Of a stretch of DNA of 61,949 nucleotides, positions 15,531 to 23,916 are shown in pieces. The notes below the pieces were generated by a model. It was not told the DNA's origin, did not search any database, and was given only the letters and a program-made list of their open reading frames with translations. How positions within the stretch are numbered: position 1 is the first letter of the stretch; each line of letters begins with the position of its first letter. Source of the DNA: an uncultured Collinsella sp. (GTDB lineage Bacteria; Actinomycetota; Coriobacteriia; Coriobacteriales; Coriobacteriaceae); the NCBI GenBank assembly GCA_900544645.1, contig UQWG01000004.1:1-61949 (forward strand). The letters are read 5' to 3'. Made by a program: the position numbers and the translations under genes.

Positions 15531-16391
15531 TTAGTTCTCCCCCTTATCCTGCTTACCCAGATATGCCTCGATAACGGCGTCGTTGTTCTGGATTTCCTCG
15601 GCCGTGCCCTTGGCGATGACCTTACCAAAGTTGAGCACGCAGATGCCCTCGCAGATGTTCATGACGAGCGACATGTCGTGCTCGATAAGCATGATGGCAA
15701 TGCCAAAGGTGTCGCGAATCTTAACGATGTTCGCCATAAGCTCTGCGGTCTCGGACGGGTTCATGCCGGCGGCAGGCTCGTCGAGCAGCAGCAGCTTGGG
15801 GTTGGTGGCAAGCGCGCGGACGATTTCCAGACGACGCTGGGCGCCGTAAGGCAGCGATCCGGCCTGCTCATTTGCCAGGTGCTCCATGTCAAAAATGGAC
15901 AGCAGCTCCATGGCGCGCTCGTGGGCGGCCTTCTCGTGCTTCCAATACGTCGGCAGGCGCAGCACGCCCTCAAAGCCGGAGTAGCGCTCCTGGTTGTGCA
16001 GGCCAACCTTTACGTTGTCCTCCACCGTCATGGTATTGAACAGGCGGATGTTCTGGAACGTACGGGCAATACCCATGCGGTTGACCTGGTAGACCGACTT
16101 GCCCGAAGTGTCCTCACCGTCGAGCAGGATGGTGCCGTGCGTGGGCTGGTACACCTTGGTGAGCAGGTTGAAGACCGTAGTCTTGCCGGCACCGTTGGGG
16201 CCGATGAGACCGGCGATCTCGGTCTTGCCGATGGTCAGGCTAAAGTCGTCGACCGCCTTAAGGCCGCCGAATTCAATGCCCAGGTGGATGCACTCGAGCG
16301 CCGGGCGCTGGCCCAGGTCGCGGTCGGGAACGATGGCGCCAGAAGGATACGGGACCATCTTGCCCTTGTTGAACTCAAACTTACTGGGCAT
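15531..16391 (-). CDS. livG: Branched-chain amino acid ABC transporter, ATP-binding protein LivG
   Basis: The second ABC ATPase of the importer, 286 residues. It shows Walker A GPNGAGKTT and Walker B LLLLDEPAAGMNPSE, where the Ala-Ala-Gly-Met-Asn is typical of LivG. The signature loop is degenerate (GSLPYGAQRRLEIVRAL), as in many LivG proteins. The ATG at 16391 overlaps the livM stop by 11 bases and has AGGAGG ten bases upstream inside livM, pointing to translational coupling. Confidence 0.94.
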   Translation of the reverse strand: MPSKFEFNKGKMVPYPSGAIVPDRDLGQRPALECIHLGIEFGGLKAVDDFSLTIGKTEIAGLIGPNGAGKTTVFNLLTKVYQPTHGTILLDGEDTSGKSVYQVNRMGIARTFQNIRLFNTMTVEDNVKVGLHNQERYSGFEGVLRLPTYWKHEKAAHERAMELLSIFDMEHLANEQAGSLPYGAQRRLEIVRALATNPKLLLLDEPAAGMNPSETAELMANIVKIRDTFGIAIMLIEHDMSLVMNICEGICVLNFGKVIAKGTAEEIQNNDAVIEAYLGKQDKGEN

Positions 16392-17460
16392 CGGCTGCCA
16401 CCTCCTTCTTGGAAGCAAAGCGGTCCTTAATGCGTGCGAAGAACGCCTTGAGCTGTGGGTTGTTGGTAAAGACCATGACCAGAATCAATACGATGGCGTA
16501 GATGAGCATGCGGTAGTCCGAGAACTGACGGAGCAGCTCGGGAAGCACCGTGAGCAGCGCCGCCGCGATGACGGAACCGCGCATGTTGCCCAGGCCGCCC
16601 AGGACCACGAACACCAGAATGAGGATGGACGTATTGAAGTCGAACTTAGTAGCGGAAAGCTGCGAGAAGTTACCGCCGAACAGGGCTCCGGCAGCACCGG
16701 CGAGGGCAGCGGAAACCACGAAGGCGATCATGCGGTACTGGGTAACGGAGATGCCCACGGACTCGGCAGCGATCTTGTTGTCGCGCACGGCAATAATGGC
16801 ACGACCGGTACGGCTGCGAACCAGGTTGAGCACAATCACGAGCGCGACCATAACCAGAATTGCGCCGGCAAGGAAGGTCGAATAGGTCGACACGCCCGAT
16901 GCGCCCTGCGCGCCCTTGATGATGGCGGTGCCGTCCTCGAGCAGGTGCAGGTCGTCGATCGTGGAGTTACCCGTGATGTTAAAGATCACATGCAGGCCGC
17001 GGGAATCGACGCCCACAATGAGGCAGGTGACGACCTCTTTGATAATCTCGCCAAAAGCCAGGGTCACAATAGCCAGATAGTCGCCGCTCAGGCGCAGGAC
17101 CGGGATACCGATCAAGAAGCCCAAGATGGCAGCGGCGATAGCGCCGACCACAATGCTGTTGATCAGACGCATCGGATCGGACGGAACGGTGCTCTCCAGC
17201 GCGACGGCAGTGACGATGCCCGTATAGGCACCGACGCTCATAAAGCCCGCGTGGCCCAGCGACAAGTCGCCCGCGATGCCGACGACGAGGTTGAGGGAAA
17301 TGGCCATGACGATATAGGCCGTGATGGGAACCAGCTGACCGGCGATCATGCGCGGAATCATGTGGTTAGACTGCATAAAGAACACGATGGCGAAGGCCAC
17401 GATGCACATGGCGTACGTGACAAAGTCGTGACGCGTCTGCTTGTCTTTAAGAAACTTCAT
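16381..17460 (-). CDS. livM: Branched-chain amino acid ABC transporter, permease LivM
   Basis: This 359-residue inner-membrane permease has eight or more hydrophobic segments. It carries the LivM-type cytoplasmic loop (SGDYLAIVTLAFGEI, then RTGRAIIAVRDNKIAAESVG), which docks with the ATPases. With LivH it forms the membrane channel. I start at the ATG 17460 (AGGTGAG six bases upstream); a GTG three codons earlier is possible. It lies nine bases after livH. Confidence 0.94.
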   Translation of the reverse strand: MKFLKDKQTRHDFVTYAMCIVAFAIVFFMQSNHMIPRMIAGQLVPITAYIVMAISLNLVVGIAGDLSLGHAGFMSVGAYTGIVTAVALESTVPSDPMRLINSIVVGAIAAAILGFLIGIPVLRLSGDYLAIVTLAFGEIIKEVVTCLIVGVDSRGLHVIFNITGNSTIDDLHLLEDGTAIIKGAQGASGVSTYSTFLAGAILVMVALVIVLNLVRSRTGRAIIAVRDNKIAAESVGISVTQYRMIAFVVSAALAGAAGALFGGNFSQLSATKFDFNTSILILVFVVLGGLGNMRGSVIAAALLTVLPELLRQFSDYRMLIYAIVLILVMVFTNNPQLKAFFARIKDRFASKKEVAADAQ

Positions 17461-17469
17461 AACGCTCAC

Positions 17470-18351
17470 CTACACCTTCTCGGGGACGTACTTGCCCAAG
17501 AGGCCGGCAGGCTTGACGAGCAGGACGATGATCAAAACACCAAAGACGATGGAGTTGGCAAGGCTCGTGGAAATGTAAGCCTGCGCCATCGCCTCGATGA
17601 TGCCGATGAGAATGCCACCGACAAAGGCACCGGGGATGGAGCCGATGCCGCCGAAGACGGCGGCGTCGAAGGCCTTGATGCCAGGCATGGCACCCGTCGT
17701 GGGCTGCAGCACCGGCGAGTAGGAGCACAGGAGCACGCCGGCGATGGCGGCAAGCGCCGAGCCGATGGCAAACGTCATCGAGATGGTGCGGTTGACGTTG
17801 ATGCCCATGAGCTGAGCGGCGGCCTTGTCCTCGGACACGGCGCGCATGGCCTTGCCCATCTTGGTCTTACCTGTAAAGAACATCAGGCCGGCCATGATAA
17901 CCAGGCAGGCGACGATGGTGACGAGCGAGACGGCGCTTACGTTGAACTTGGCCAAGAACTCCGGCACCTGGAAGGTGACGAGCGAAGTGAAGTTCTTGGG
18001 CGTGGCGCCCCACAGAAGCTGCGCGGCGTTCTGCAGGAAGTAAGACACGCCGATAGCCGTGATCAGAACGGCCAGCGGGCCTGCTTGGCGCAGCGGCTTA
18101 TAGGCCAGACCCTCGATGAGAACGCCGAGAACCGTGCAGACCACACAAGAAAGAATTACAGATACCCAGCCCGGGAGGCCGAGATACGACGTGGCGCAGA
18201 ACGAGACATAGGCACCGACCATGATGACGTCGCCGTGAGCGAAGTTCAGCATCTTGGCGATACCGTAGACCATGGTGTAGCCCAACGCGATGATGGCGTA
18301 GACGCTGCCCATGGACAGGCCGTTGACCAGGTATTGGATAAAGACCGTCAT
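17470..18351 (-). CDS. livH: Branched-chain amino acid ABC transporter, permease LivH
   Basis: This 293-residue membrane permease begins MTVFIQYLVNGLSMGSVYA, the classic LivH N-terminus, and has the coupling loop GKAMRAVSEDKAAAQLMGI. About eight transmembrane segments are visible. The ATG at 18351 is preceded by AAAGGGGG seven to nine bases upstream. It is the first of the membrane/ATPase genes, separated from the binding-protein gene livJ by 139 bases with two hairpins. Confidence 0.94.
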   Translation of the reverse strand: MTVFIQYLVNGLSMGSVYAIIALGYTMVYGIAKMLNFAHGDVIMVGAYVSFCATSYLGLPGWVSVILSCVVCTVLGVLIEGLAYKPLRQAGPLAVLITAIGVSYFLQNAAQLLWGATPKNFTSLVTFQVPEFLAKFNVSAVSLVTIVACLVIMAGLMFFTGKTKMGKAMRAVSEDKAAAQLMGINVNRTISMTFAIGSALAAIAGVLLCSYSPVLQPTTGAMPGIKAFDAAVFGGIGSIPGAFVGGILIGIIEAMAQAYISTSLANSIVFGVLIIVLLVKPAGLLGKYVPEKV

Positions 18352-18396
18352 GTTCCACATCCCCCTTTCGAATAGGTTTCCAGTTGATGTATGAAA

Positions 18397-18459
18397 CAGG
18401 GACGTTACATCGTCCCTAGATACCAAGCAAGCAGGGAAGGCCAAAACCTCCCCTGCTTG
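18397..18459 (-). promoter_or_regulatory. Two hairpins in the livJ-livH gap
   Basis: Arms CAAGCAGGG/CCCTGCTTG (18428-18459) and AGGGACG/CGTCCCT (18398-18417) lie in tandem after livJ. Neither has a long T tract on the minus strand. Such hairpins after a binding-protein gene commonly act as partial terminators or mRNA stabilisers that keep the binding protein more abundant than the permease. That role here is inferred. Confidence 0.6.
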
Positions 18460-18490
18460 GGATCAAAACCGCTCTATGTAAGGCGGCCAA

Positions 18491-19678
18491 TTAGGCCTGT
18501 ACGTACTTGCCGTCGGTGATGACGTACGCCGTGGGCTCCTTCTGGACCTGGCCCTTATCGTTCCAGGTGAGCTTGCCGGTCAGACCGTCAACGGTAATCT
18601 TGAGCATAGCCTTGGACAGCTTCTCGGCGGCCTCGGTCGGATCGGCGTCGACACCAAGACCGGCCTCCTTGAGGGCCTCGGCCACCGCGTGCACGCCGTC
18701 GTAGGCGTCGGCGGCAAACTGGTCGGGGGTATCGCCGTACTTATCCTTGTAAGCGTTGACGAAGTCGGCGTTCTTCTCGTCGTCGGCGGAGAACGGGGTC
18801 ATGAGCAGCAGACCCTCGGCAAGAGAGGTATCGAAGCCCTCAACGCCCAGGATGCCGTCCATGCCGTCGCAGCCCATCATCTTGACGTCGTAGCCCATGT
18901 CCTTGGCGTTCTTGAGCAGGACGGACGCCGGCGTGTAGTAGATCGGCGCAAAGATCATGGTGGCGCCGGCCTGCTTGGCCTTGGTCAGCTGGTTCGTAAA
19001 GCTCGTGGCGGAGTCGTCCTTAAAGGTCTCCTCGTCAACAATCTCGAGCTTGGACTCAGCGGCCTGGGCCTTAAAGGAATCTGCGATGCCCGAAGAATAG
19101 GCGTCGCCGGAGTTATAGAACAGCACGAACTTCTCGTCCGCATACTTCTGCGCCAGGAACTTGGCAGCGTTGACACCCTGGTTGGGGTCGGTGAAGCAAA
19201 CCTGGAAGACGCAATCCTTGCCGTCGGTGACGTCCTCGGAGGACGCGGACGGGGTGATCATGAACGTCTTGGGGTCGTTACCACACTCTGCGGCAACGGC
19301 AACCGACGCACCCGTGGTAGTCGGGCCGACGAGGGCCTGCATGCCCCAGTCGAGCAGGGTGTTGAAGGCGTTGACGGCCTTCTCGCCATCGGCCTGGTCA
19401 TCCTCGGCCTTGCTGGCAAGCGGCAGCTCCTTGGTCGAAAAATCCTTGCAGCCAAGCTCGACACCCTGGGTAACGGACTTGCCGTAGGACGCGTTGGCGC
19501 CGGTCAGCGGGCCGATGGTGCCGATCTTAAACGAAGCGTCGCTCGAAGCGGAACCGCTGTCGCCGCCGTTGGAGGAGCAGCCAGCTAGAATGGACATCGC
19601 CCCCAGACCTGCTGCGCTCGCGATAACGCTCCTGCGATTCATAACAGGGTTCAATGACTTACCGGTGAGGCTCGACAT
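18491..19678 (-). CDS. livJ: Branched-chain amino acid ABC transporter, substrate-binding lipoprotein LivJ
   Basis: This 395-residue lipoprotein captures branched-chain amino acids outside the cell. The N-terminus has a basic region (MNRR), a hydrophobic segment and the lipobox LAGC, followed by a Ser/Gly-rich tether. The mature part begins FKIGTIGPLTGANASYG, typical of type I periplasmic-binding proteins of the LivJ/Leu-Ile-Val family. GAGGAG lies seven bases before the ATG. It leads the livJHMGF operon. A truncated, decayed paralogue lies 271 bases upstream (19950-20360). Confidence 0.95.
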   Translation of the reverse strand: MSSLTGKSLNPVMNRRSVIASAAGLGAMSILAGCSSNGGDSGSASSDASFKIGTIGPLTGANASYGKSVTQGVELGCKDFSTKELPLASKAEDDQADGEKAVNAFNTLLDWGMQALVGPTTTGASVAVAAECGNDPKTFMITPSASSEDVTDGKDCVFQVCFTDPNQGVNAAKFLAQKYADEKFVLFYNSGDAYSSGIADSFKAQAAESKLEIVDEETFKDDSATSFTNQLTKAKQAGATMIFAPIYYTPASVLLKNAKDMGYDVKMMGCDGMDGILGVEGFDTSLAEGLLLMTPFSADDEKNADFVNAYKDKYGDTPDQFAADAYDGVHAVAEALKEAGLGVDADPTEAAEKLSKAMLKITVDGLTGKLTWNDKGQVQKEPTAYVITDGKYVQA

Positions 19679-19784
19679 GCGGCTCTCCTCTCAAATCTCG
19701 TCGGGTTTCGGTTACCCGACAGGCCATCCTTCGCCGTGTTCGGCGTTCGCAAAATAGTAGACGCTTTAGTTGAGAAAAGTGGCG

Positions 19785-19814
19785 ATTATTTCAACTTTTC
19801 TTTTGCTTTGTCCA
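19785..19814 (-). promoter_or_regulatory. Candidate liv operon promoter
   Basis: On the minus strand TGGACA (19809-19814) and AATAAT (19785-19790) are spaced by 18 bases, about 100 bases before livJ. The surrounding 19750-19910 is strikingly AT-rich for this chromosome and repeats CATAAA-like words (19835-19880), which could be regulator sites. AAAGTGGC (about 19777) and GCCACTTT (about 19857) form a widely spaced inverted pair. Confidence 0.35.
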
Positions 19815-19949
19815 TTTATCCATATTTATGCGTATTTCTATCAGTTTATGCAGTTTAGCCACTTTATTATGTGAAAGTAATGTTTCTGTTCTGTTACAAG
19901 CGCCCTTGCCCTGAATAAAACGGCCTCACCGGTAGCGCTTTATGCGCAC

Positions 19950-20360
19950 TTAGGCGGCGATGTACTTGCCATCCTGAATCACATAGGCCGTAGCGGGCTT
20001 TTCGACCTGGCCCTCGTCGTTCCACGTGAGCTCGCCCGTCAGGCCCTCAATCTTGATCTTGCGCATGGCCTTGGCAAGATCGTCGGCAATGTCGGCACCA
20101 TCGGCCGTAATATCGATGCCCGCCTTGTCGATGGCCTCGGCGATGGCGTGGACGCAATCGTAGGCGTCGGCGGCAAACTGGTTAGGCGTCTCGTCGTAGG
20201 CATCCTTATAGGCCTTGACGAAGTCGGCATTCTTCTCATCGTCGGCGGAAAACGGGGTCATGAGCATATCGTCGGCGATCTCACCCGAGACGGCGACGGC
20301 AGCACCGGTCGTGACGGGGCCGACGAGCGCCTGCATGCCCCAGTCGCACAGGGCAAACCT
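19950..20360 (-). pseudogene. Decayed second livJ (substrate-binding protein remnant)
   Basis: The encoded C-terminal 128 residues are closely similar to LivJ (18491-19678). QALVGP.TTGA.VAV is followed directly by LMTPFSADDEKNADFV, whereas in LivJ these two stretches lie roughly 130 residues apart. So the signal peptide, the first lobe and a large internal segment are gone. Upstream, LivJ-like codons fade out near 20360 (..DWGM). No ribosome-binding site precedes the first ATG (20336). It is best read as the relic of a tandem livJ duplication. Confidence 0.85.
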
Positions 20361-20554
20361 TATGGTGCAAACGTTGACAGTTTGTTACGGAAGTTCGTTT
20401 GTAGCGAGCATGTTTCCAATGTTTCCGCAGCGTTTCGGGGGTGCCGTTTTGTGCGACTCCTGTTGCCTAGCGAGCACGCGCCCTCGGTTCACGCTAGAAT
20501 GCACTCAACCTTTAAGCGGTTAATCCATCCATAAGATGCACGAAGGAGCTATCT

Positions 20555-21898
20555 ATGAGCGAACCCCTGCGCACCGTGAACGTCGGCCTCATCGGTCTGG
20601 GAACCGTCGGCGGCGGCGTGGCCCGTCTGATCAAGAGCCACCACGATGAGTACCTGGCCGCCTACGGCATCGACCTTAAGCTGACCCGCGCCTGCGCGCT
20701 TGCCTGGGAGCAGGCCGAAGCCGCCGGTATTGAGCGCGAGGCCTTTACGAGCGACTGGCACGGCGTCGTCACCGACCCCGCCGTCGATATCGTCGTCGAG
20801 CTCATCGGCGGCGAGCACCCCGCGACCGAAATCTTCACCACCGCCTTCGAGAACGGCAAGCACGTCGTCTCTGCCAACAAGGCCCTGCTGGGCCGTCATG
20901 TCGAGACGCTCGCCGAGAAGGCGCGCGCGTGCGGCGTGCAGATTAAGTGCGAGGCCAGCTGCGGCGGTGGCATCCCCATTGTCAGCACGCTCGAGCACGA
21001 CCTGGTGGGCAACAAGATCCTGACCATCGCTGGCATTCTCAACGGCACCACCAACTACATCCTGTCGCGCATGGACGCCGAGGGCGCCGATTACGCTGAC
21101 GTGCTCGCCGACGCCCAGGCAAAGGGCTATGCCGAGGCCGACCCGTCCGCCGACGTCGACGGCTTCGACGCCGCCAGCAAGACGGCAATCCTCGCTTCCA
21201 TCGGCTTTGGCACCCGCGTGACCACCGACGATGTCTACCAGCAGGGTATCCGTACCATCGGCGCCGAGGACATTGCCCAGGCCCGCGAGCTCGGCTACAC
21301 CATCAAGCTGCTGGGGATCGCACGCAACACCGACGCCGGCGTCGACGTCCGCGTGCATCCCACGCTCATCCCGGCAGACCATATGCTCGCCAAGGTCAAC
21401 GGCGCCATGAACGCCGTCTACGTGGTGGGTGACGCCGTGGGCGAAACCATGTTCTACGGTGCCGGCGCAGGCTCCTTCCCCACCGCGAGCGCCGTCGTGG
21501 GCGATATCCTGTCGCTCTCCGAGCAGATCAGCCGCGGCGTGGCTCCGCTGCCCGAGATTGAGCCCTATGGTCACAACCTCGCCTTTAAGCCCATGGACGA
21601 GCTCCAGACCAAGTACTATGTGCGCCTGAAGGTCGCCGACCGCGTGGGTGCCCTGTCCGAGACGGTCGACATCTTTGCCAAGCACAACATCTCGATCTCG
21701 CTCATCAACCAGGTCGAGGACGGCAAGTCGGGCGCCAGCGATACTTGCTCGGTCATCTTCCTGACGCACCGCGCGCTCGAGAAGGACGTCCAGGCTGCCA
21801 CCGCCGAGCTTGCCAGCGTCGACTGCGTAGCCGAGGTCGCCAACGTCCTGCGCATCGAGGACGTTGAGGCCTGGACCGAAGGCGTCATGGCCAACTAG
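20555..21898 (+). CDS. hom: Homoserine dehydrogenase
   Basis: This 447-residue enzyme reduces aspartate semialdehyde to homoserine, the branch point to threonine and methionine. The N-terminal Rossmann motif GLGTVGGGV and the catalytic-domain signature AEADPSADVDGFDAASKTAILASIGFG (two adjoining parts) are clear. Residues about 350-430 form a C-terminal ACT domain (YYVRLKVADRVGALSETV), suggesting feedback control by threonine as in other long-form Hom proteins. GAAGGAG lies seven bases before the ATG. It is monocistronic, ending in a strong terminator. No leader peptide or riboswitch was recognised in 20361-20554. Confidence 0.96.
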   Translation: MSEPLRTVNVGLIGLGTVGGGVARLIKSHHDEYLAAYGIDLKLTRACALAWEQAEAAGIEREAFTSDWHGVVTDPAVDIVVELIGGEHPATEIFTTAFENGKHVVSANKALLGRHVETLAEKARACGVQIKCEASCGGGIPIVSTLEHDLVGNKILTIAGILNGTTNYILSRMDAEGADYADVLADAQAKGYAEADPSADVDGFDAASKTAILASIGFGTRVTTDDVYQQGIRTIGAEDIAQARELGYTIKLLGIARNTDAGVDVRVHPTLIPADHMLAKVNGAMNAVYVVGDAVGETMFYGAGAGSFPTASAVVGDILSLSEQISRGVAPLPEIEPYGHNLAFKPMDELQTKYYVRLKVADRVGALSETVDIFAKHNISISLINQVEDGKSGASDTCSVIFLTHRALEKDVQAATAELASVDCVAEVANVLRIEDVEAWTEGVMAN

Positions 21899-21933
21899 TC
21901 CACTACTTCGAACCTCAACGAGGCCCAACGCAA

Positions 21934-21972
21934 AAGGCGCGCTGTCTGCATCAACCGCAGGCAGCGCGCCTT
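21934..21972 (+). terminator. Rho-independent terminator of hom
   Basis: A 16-bp stem (AAGGCGCGCTGTCTGC with GCAGGCAGCGCGCCTT, one G-U pair) with a seven-base loop is followed by TTGTTCT. It starts 36 bases after the hom stop. Confidence 0.8.
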
Positions 21973-22026
21973 GTTCTGCTTGCAGGGGAAGCTGCGTCCC
22001 GGTATTTCAGCTCAGAACGGGGCGCA

Positions 22027-22149
22027 GTTTCCCTCAGGGCCTTCTTTCGGAAACTATGTCCCATTCTGGGCGCGCATTCTGGGACACGCTTTCCGCAACG
22101 GGCTTCTCGCGGAAAGCGCATCCCACTCTGGACGCCAATTCCGGGATGC
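22027..22149. repeat. Cluster of four consecutive stem-loops
   Basis: Four inverted repeats stand head to tail: GTTTCC/GGAAAC (22027-22054), GTCCCA/TGGGAC (22058-22085), CGCTTTCCGC/GCGGAAAGCG (22087-22118) and GCATCCC/GGGATGC (22118-22149). Two alternating word types recur (TTTCC..GGAAA and TCCCA..TGGGA). It abuts the 3' end of the antiporter gene. It is not a CRISPR: repeats are short, degenerate and palindromic, with no constant spacer length. Confidence 0.8.
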
Positions 22150-22169
22150 ATTTTCCGCGGCGGTGTCGG

Positions 22170-23732
22170 CTACTTGCCGTCGTCGTCCTCGGCTTCTTCT
22201 CTTGCATAGAGCTCCAACATGCGGCGGCGGTATTCGCGCACGGCGAGCTTGGCGCGCTCCAGGCGGCGACGCTCGCGCGGAGTCAGCTCGGACGGGTCGA
22301 CCTCGTCTCCATAGGTCTTATCGGCAAGCAGGTGCGCCGCGTCCACGATGCGGGCATCGATGTGGCCGCTCGCCGCCTCGGCGGAAAGACGCTCGGCAAT
22401 CGTATCGAGCGTAGGCAGGCCCTCGAATACGCGACCATGGCCATGCGAAGTCAGCAGCTCATGCTCGCGCGCGAGCAAGCTCGCTAGGTCGTGGTGGGCG
22501 CGCAGGATGTCGAGCGCATCGGATGGATGCTCGGCAACTTCTGCCACGGCGGCGACCGGCGCGGCGTCGACCACGCGGTAGAAGAGCTGCGCGAGCAACG
22601 GCATCAAGAACACCGTGATGGCACCGGCAGCAACCATGACCGACGCAATATCTTGCGACAGCGCGCCCGCGTTGACGGCAACGCTTGTCACGGCAACGAT
22701 GATCGGCAGGGCCGTGGTGCAGTACAGAGCCACGGTAATGCGACCATACGCCGACACATCGCGCGTCGCAGGACAAATGCTCATAGAAATAAGTATGGGC
22801 ACGGCACGAATAATCAACAACGCCACGATAAAGCCCACGAGCAGACCCGGGCGCGACGCCACGGCCGTCAGATCGATCTTTGCGCCCGATACGGTAAAGA
22901 ATACCGGAATCAAAAAGCCGTAGGCCAGGCCATCAAGCTTGGTCTCGAGCGTATGGTTGCCCTCGGGGATGATGTAGCGCAAGACAAAGCCGGCGGCAAA
23001 AGAACCCAACACGATGTCGAGATCAAAGACAGCCGAGAACGCCACGAGCGTGACCAGGATGAGCACCGTCAGGCGCACGAAGGTCTGCGACGTGGTATCG
23101 GCGCGTTCCTCGACAAACGCAAAGAAGCGACTGCCGACGCGCTTGGAGCGGCTCGGGACCACGGCCAGCAACACGCAGACCACCGCAAACAAGCCAAGGA
23201 TTACAAGCGTTTGGATGCCGGTGCGGGCAGACAGCAGCACCGACATGGCGAGCACAGGGCCGAGCTCACCCCAGGTGCCATACGCGAGAATCGAGTCGCC
23301 CACGCGCGTGCCGGTGAGCGAGCGCTCACGCATGATGGGCACGAGCGTACCGAGCGCCGTCGAAGTGAGGGCAAGCGTCACGGCGATACCGTCGAAATGA
23401 CTGACCGAGAACCACGGGGTAAAGCGCACGGCAAGCCAGGCGATACCAAACGTGACGACCCACGTCGCCAAGCCGTAGCGCCCCTCGACGCCCGTGATGC
23501 TCTTGGGGTCGATCTCAAAGCCGGCAAGCAGGAACAAGAAGGCCAGGCCCAGCTCGGACACAAGCGAGACCTCGGCATCTACATGGATGACGCCGAGCAT
23601 ATGGGGTCCCAGCACCGCGCCGAGCACGAGCAAAAAGACCGTCTCGGGAACAGGTTTTCCGGGAATCGCCGAGGCGATAAAAGGACTCGCAAAGGCCACG
23701 AGTGCGATGATGGCGAGCGAAACGAATGCCAT
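22170..23732 (-). CDS. Cation:proton antiporter (CPA2 / KefB-like)
   Basis: This 520-residue membrane protein has 11-13 hydrophobic segments over residues 1-400 and motifs of the Na+/H+ exchanger (CPA2) family: GLAFLFLLAGFEID near residue 60 and SFAAGFVLRYIIPEG in the middle. The C-terminal 120 residues are soluble, charged and helical (SELTPRERRRLERAKLAV) and lack the usual RCK/TrkA-N domain of KefB, so regulation may differ. It probably exchanges Na+ or K+ for protons in pH and ion homeostasis. A GAAAGG site precedes the ATG. Divergent from purL. Confidence 0.85.
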   Translation of the reverse strand: MAFVSLAIIALVAFASPFIASAIPGKPVPETVFLLVLGAVLGPHMLGVIHVDAEVSLVSELGLAFLFLLAGFEIDPKSITGVEGRYGLATWVVTFGIAWLAVRFTPWFSVSHFDGIAVTLALTSTALGTLVPIMRERSLTGTRVGDSILAYGTWGELGPVLAMSVLLSARTGIQTLVILGLFAVVCVLLAVVPSRSKRVGSRFFAFVEERADTTSQTFVRLTVLILVTLVAFSAVFDLDIVLGSFAAGFVLRYIIPEGNHTLETKLDGLAYGFLIPVFFTVSGAKIDLTAVASRPGLLVGFIVALLIIRAVPILISMSICPATRDVSAYGRITVALYCTTALPIIVAVTSVAVNAGALSQDIASVMVAAGAITVFLMPLLAQLFYRVVDAAPVAAVAEVAEHPSDALDILRAHHDLASLLAREHELLTSHGHGRVFEGLPTLDTIAERLSAEAASGHIDARIVDAAHLLADKTYGDEVDPSELTPRERRRLERAKLAVREYRRRMLELYAREEAEDDDGK

Positions 23733-23916
23733 GTGATGCCTTTCTCTTGTTTGCGCTTCACTGTAGCACCCTCGCCGTCCTCAACGCGCCGCGAGCTGTC
23801 GTATCATAGTGAGGTTTACAAACATGTGGCTCAAGGCGACCGCGAGGCTTGCCCCGTAAACCGACCGCTGCCGCATACCGTACCGTACGCCCAACCGATC
23901 AGGAAGGCAGGAACCA

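Noticed and set aside
20361..20554. Riboswitch, T-box or leader peptide before hom
   Set aside because: No conserved aptamer, specifier/antiterminator element or threonine/methionine-rich short ORF could be recognised. A TTGACA at about 20374 has no -10 partner.
22027..22149. CRISPR array
   Set aside because: The units are short, degenerate and palindromic with no constant spacers, and no cas genes are in the window.
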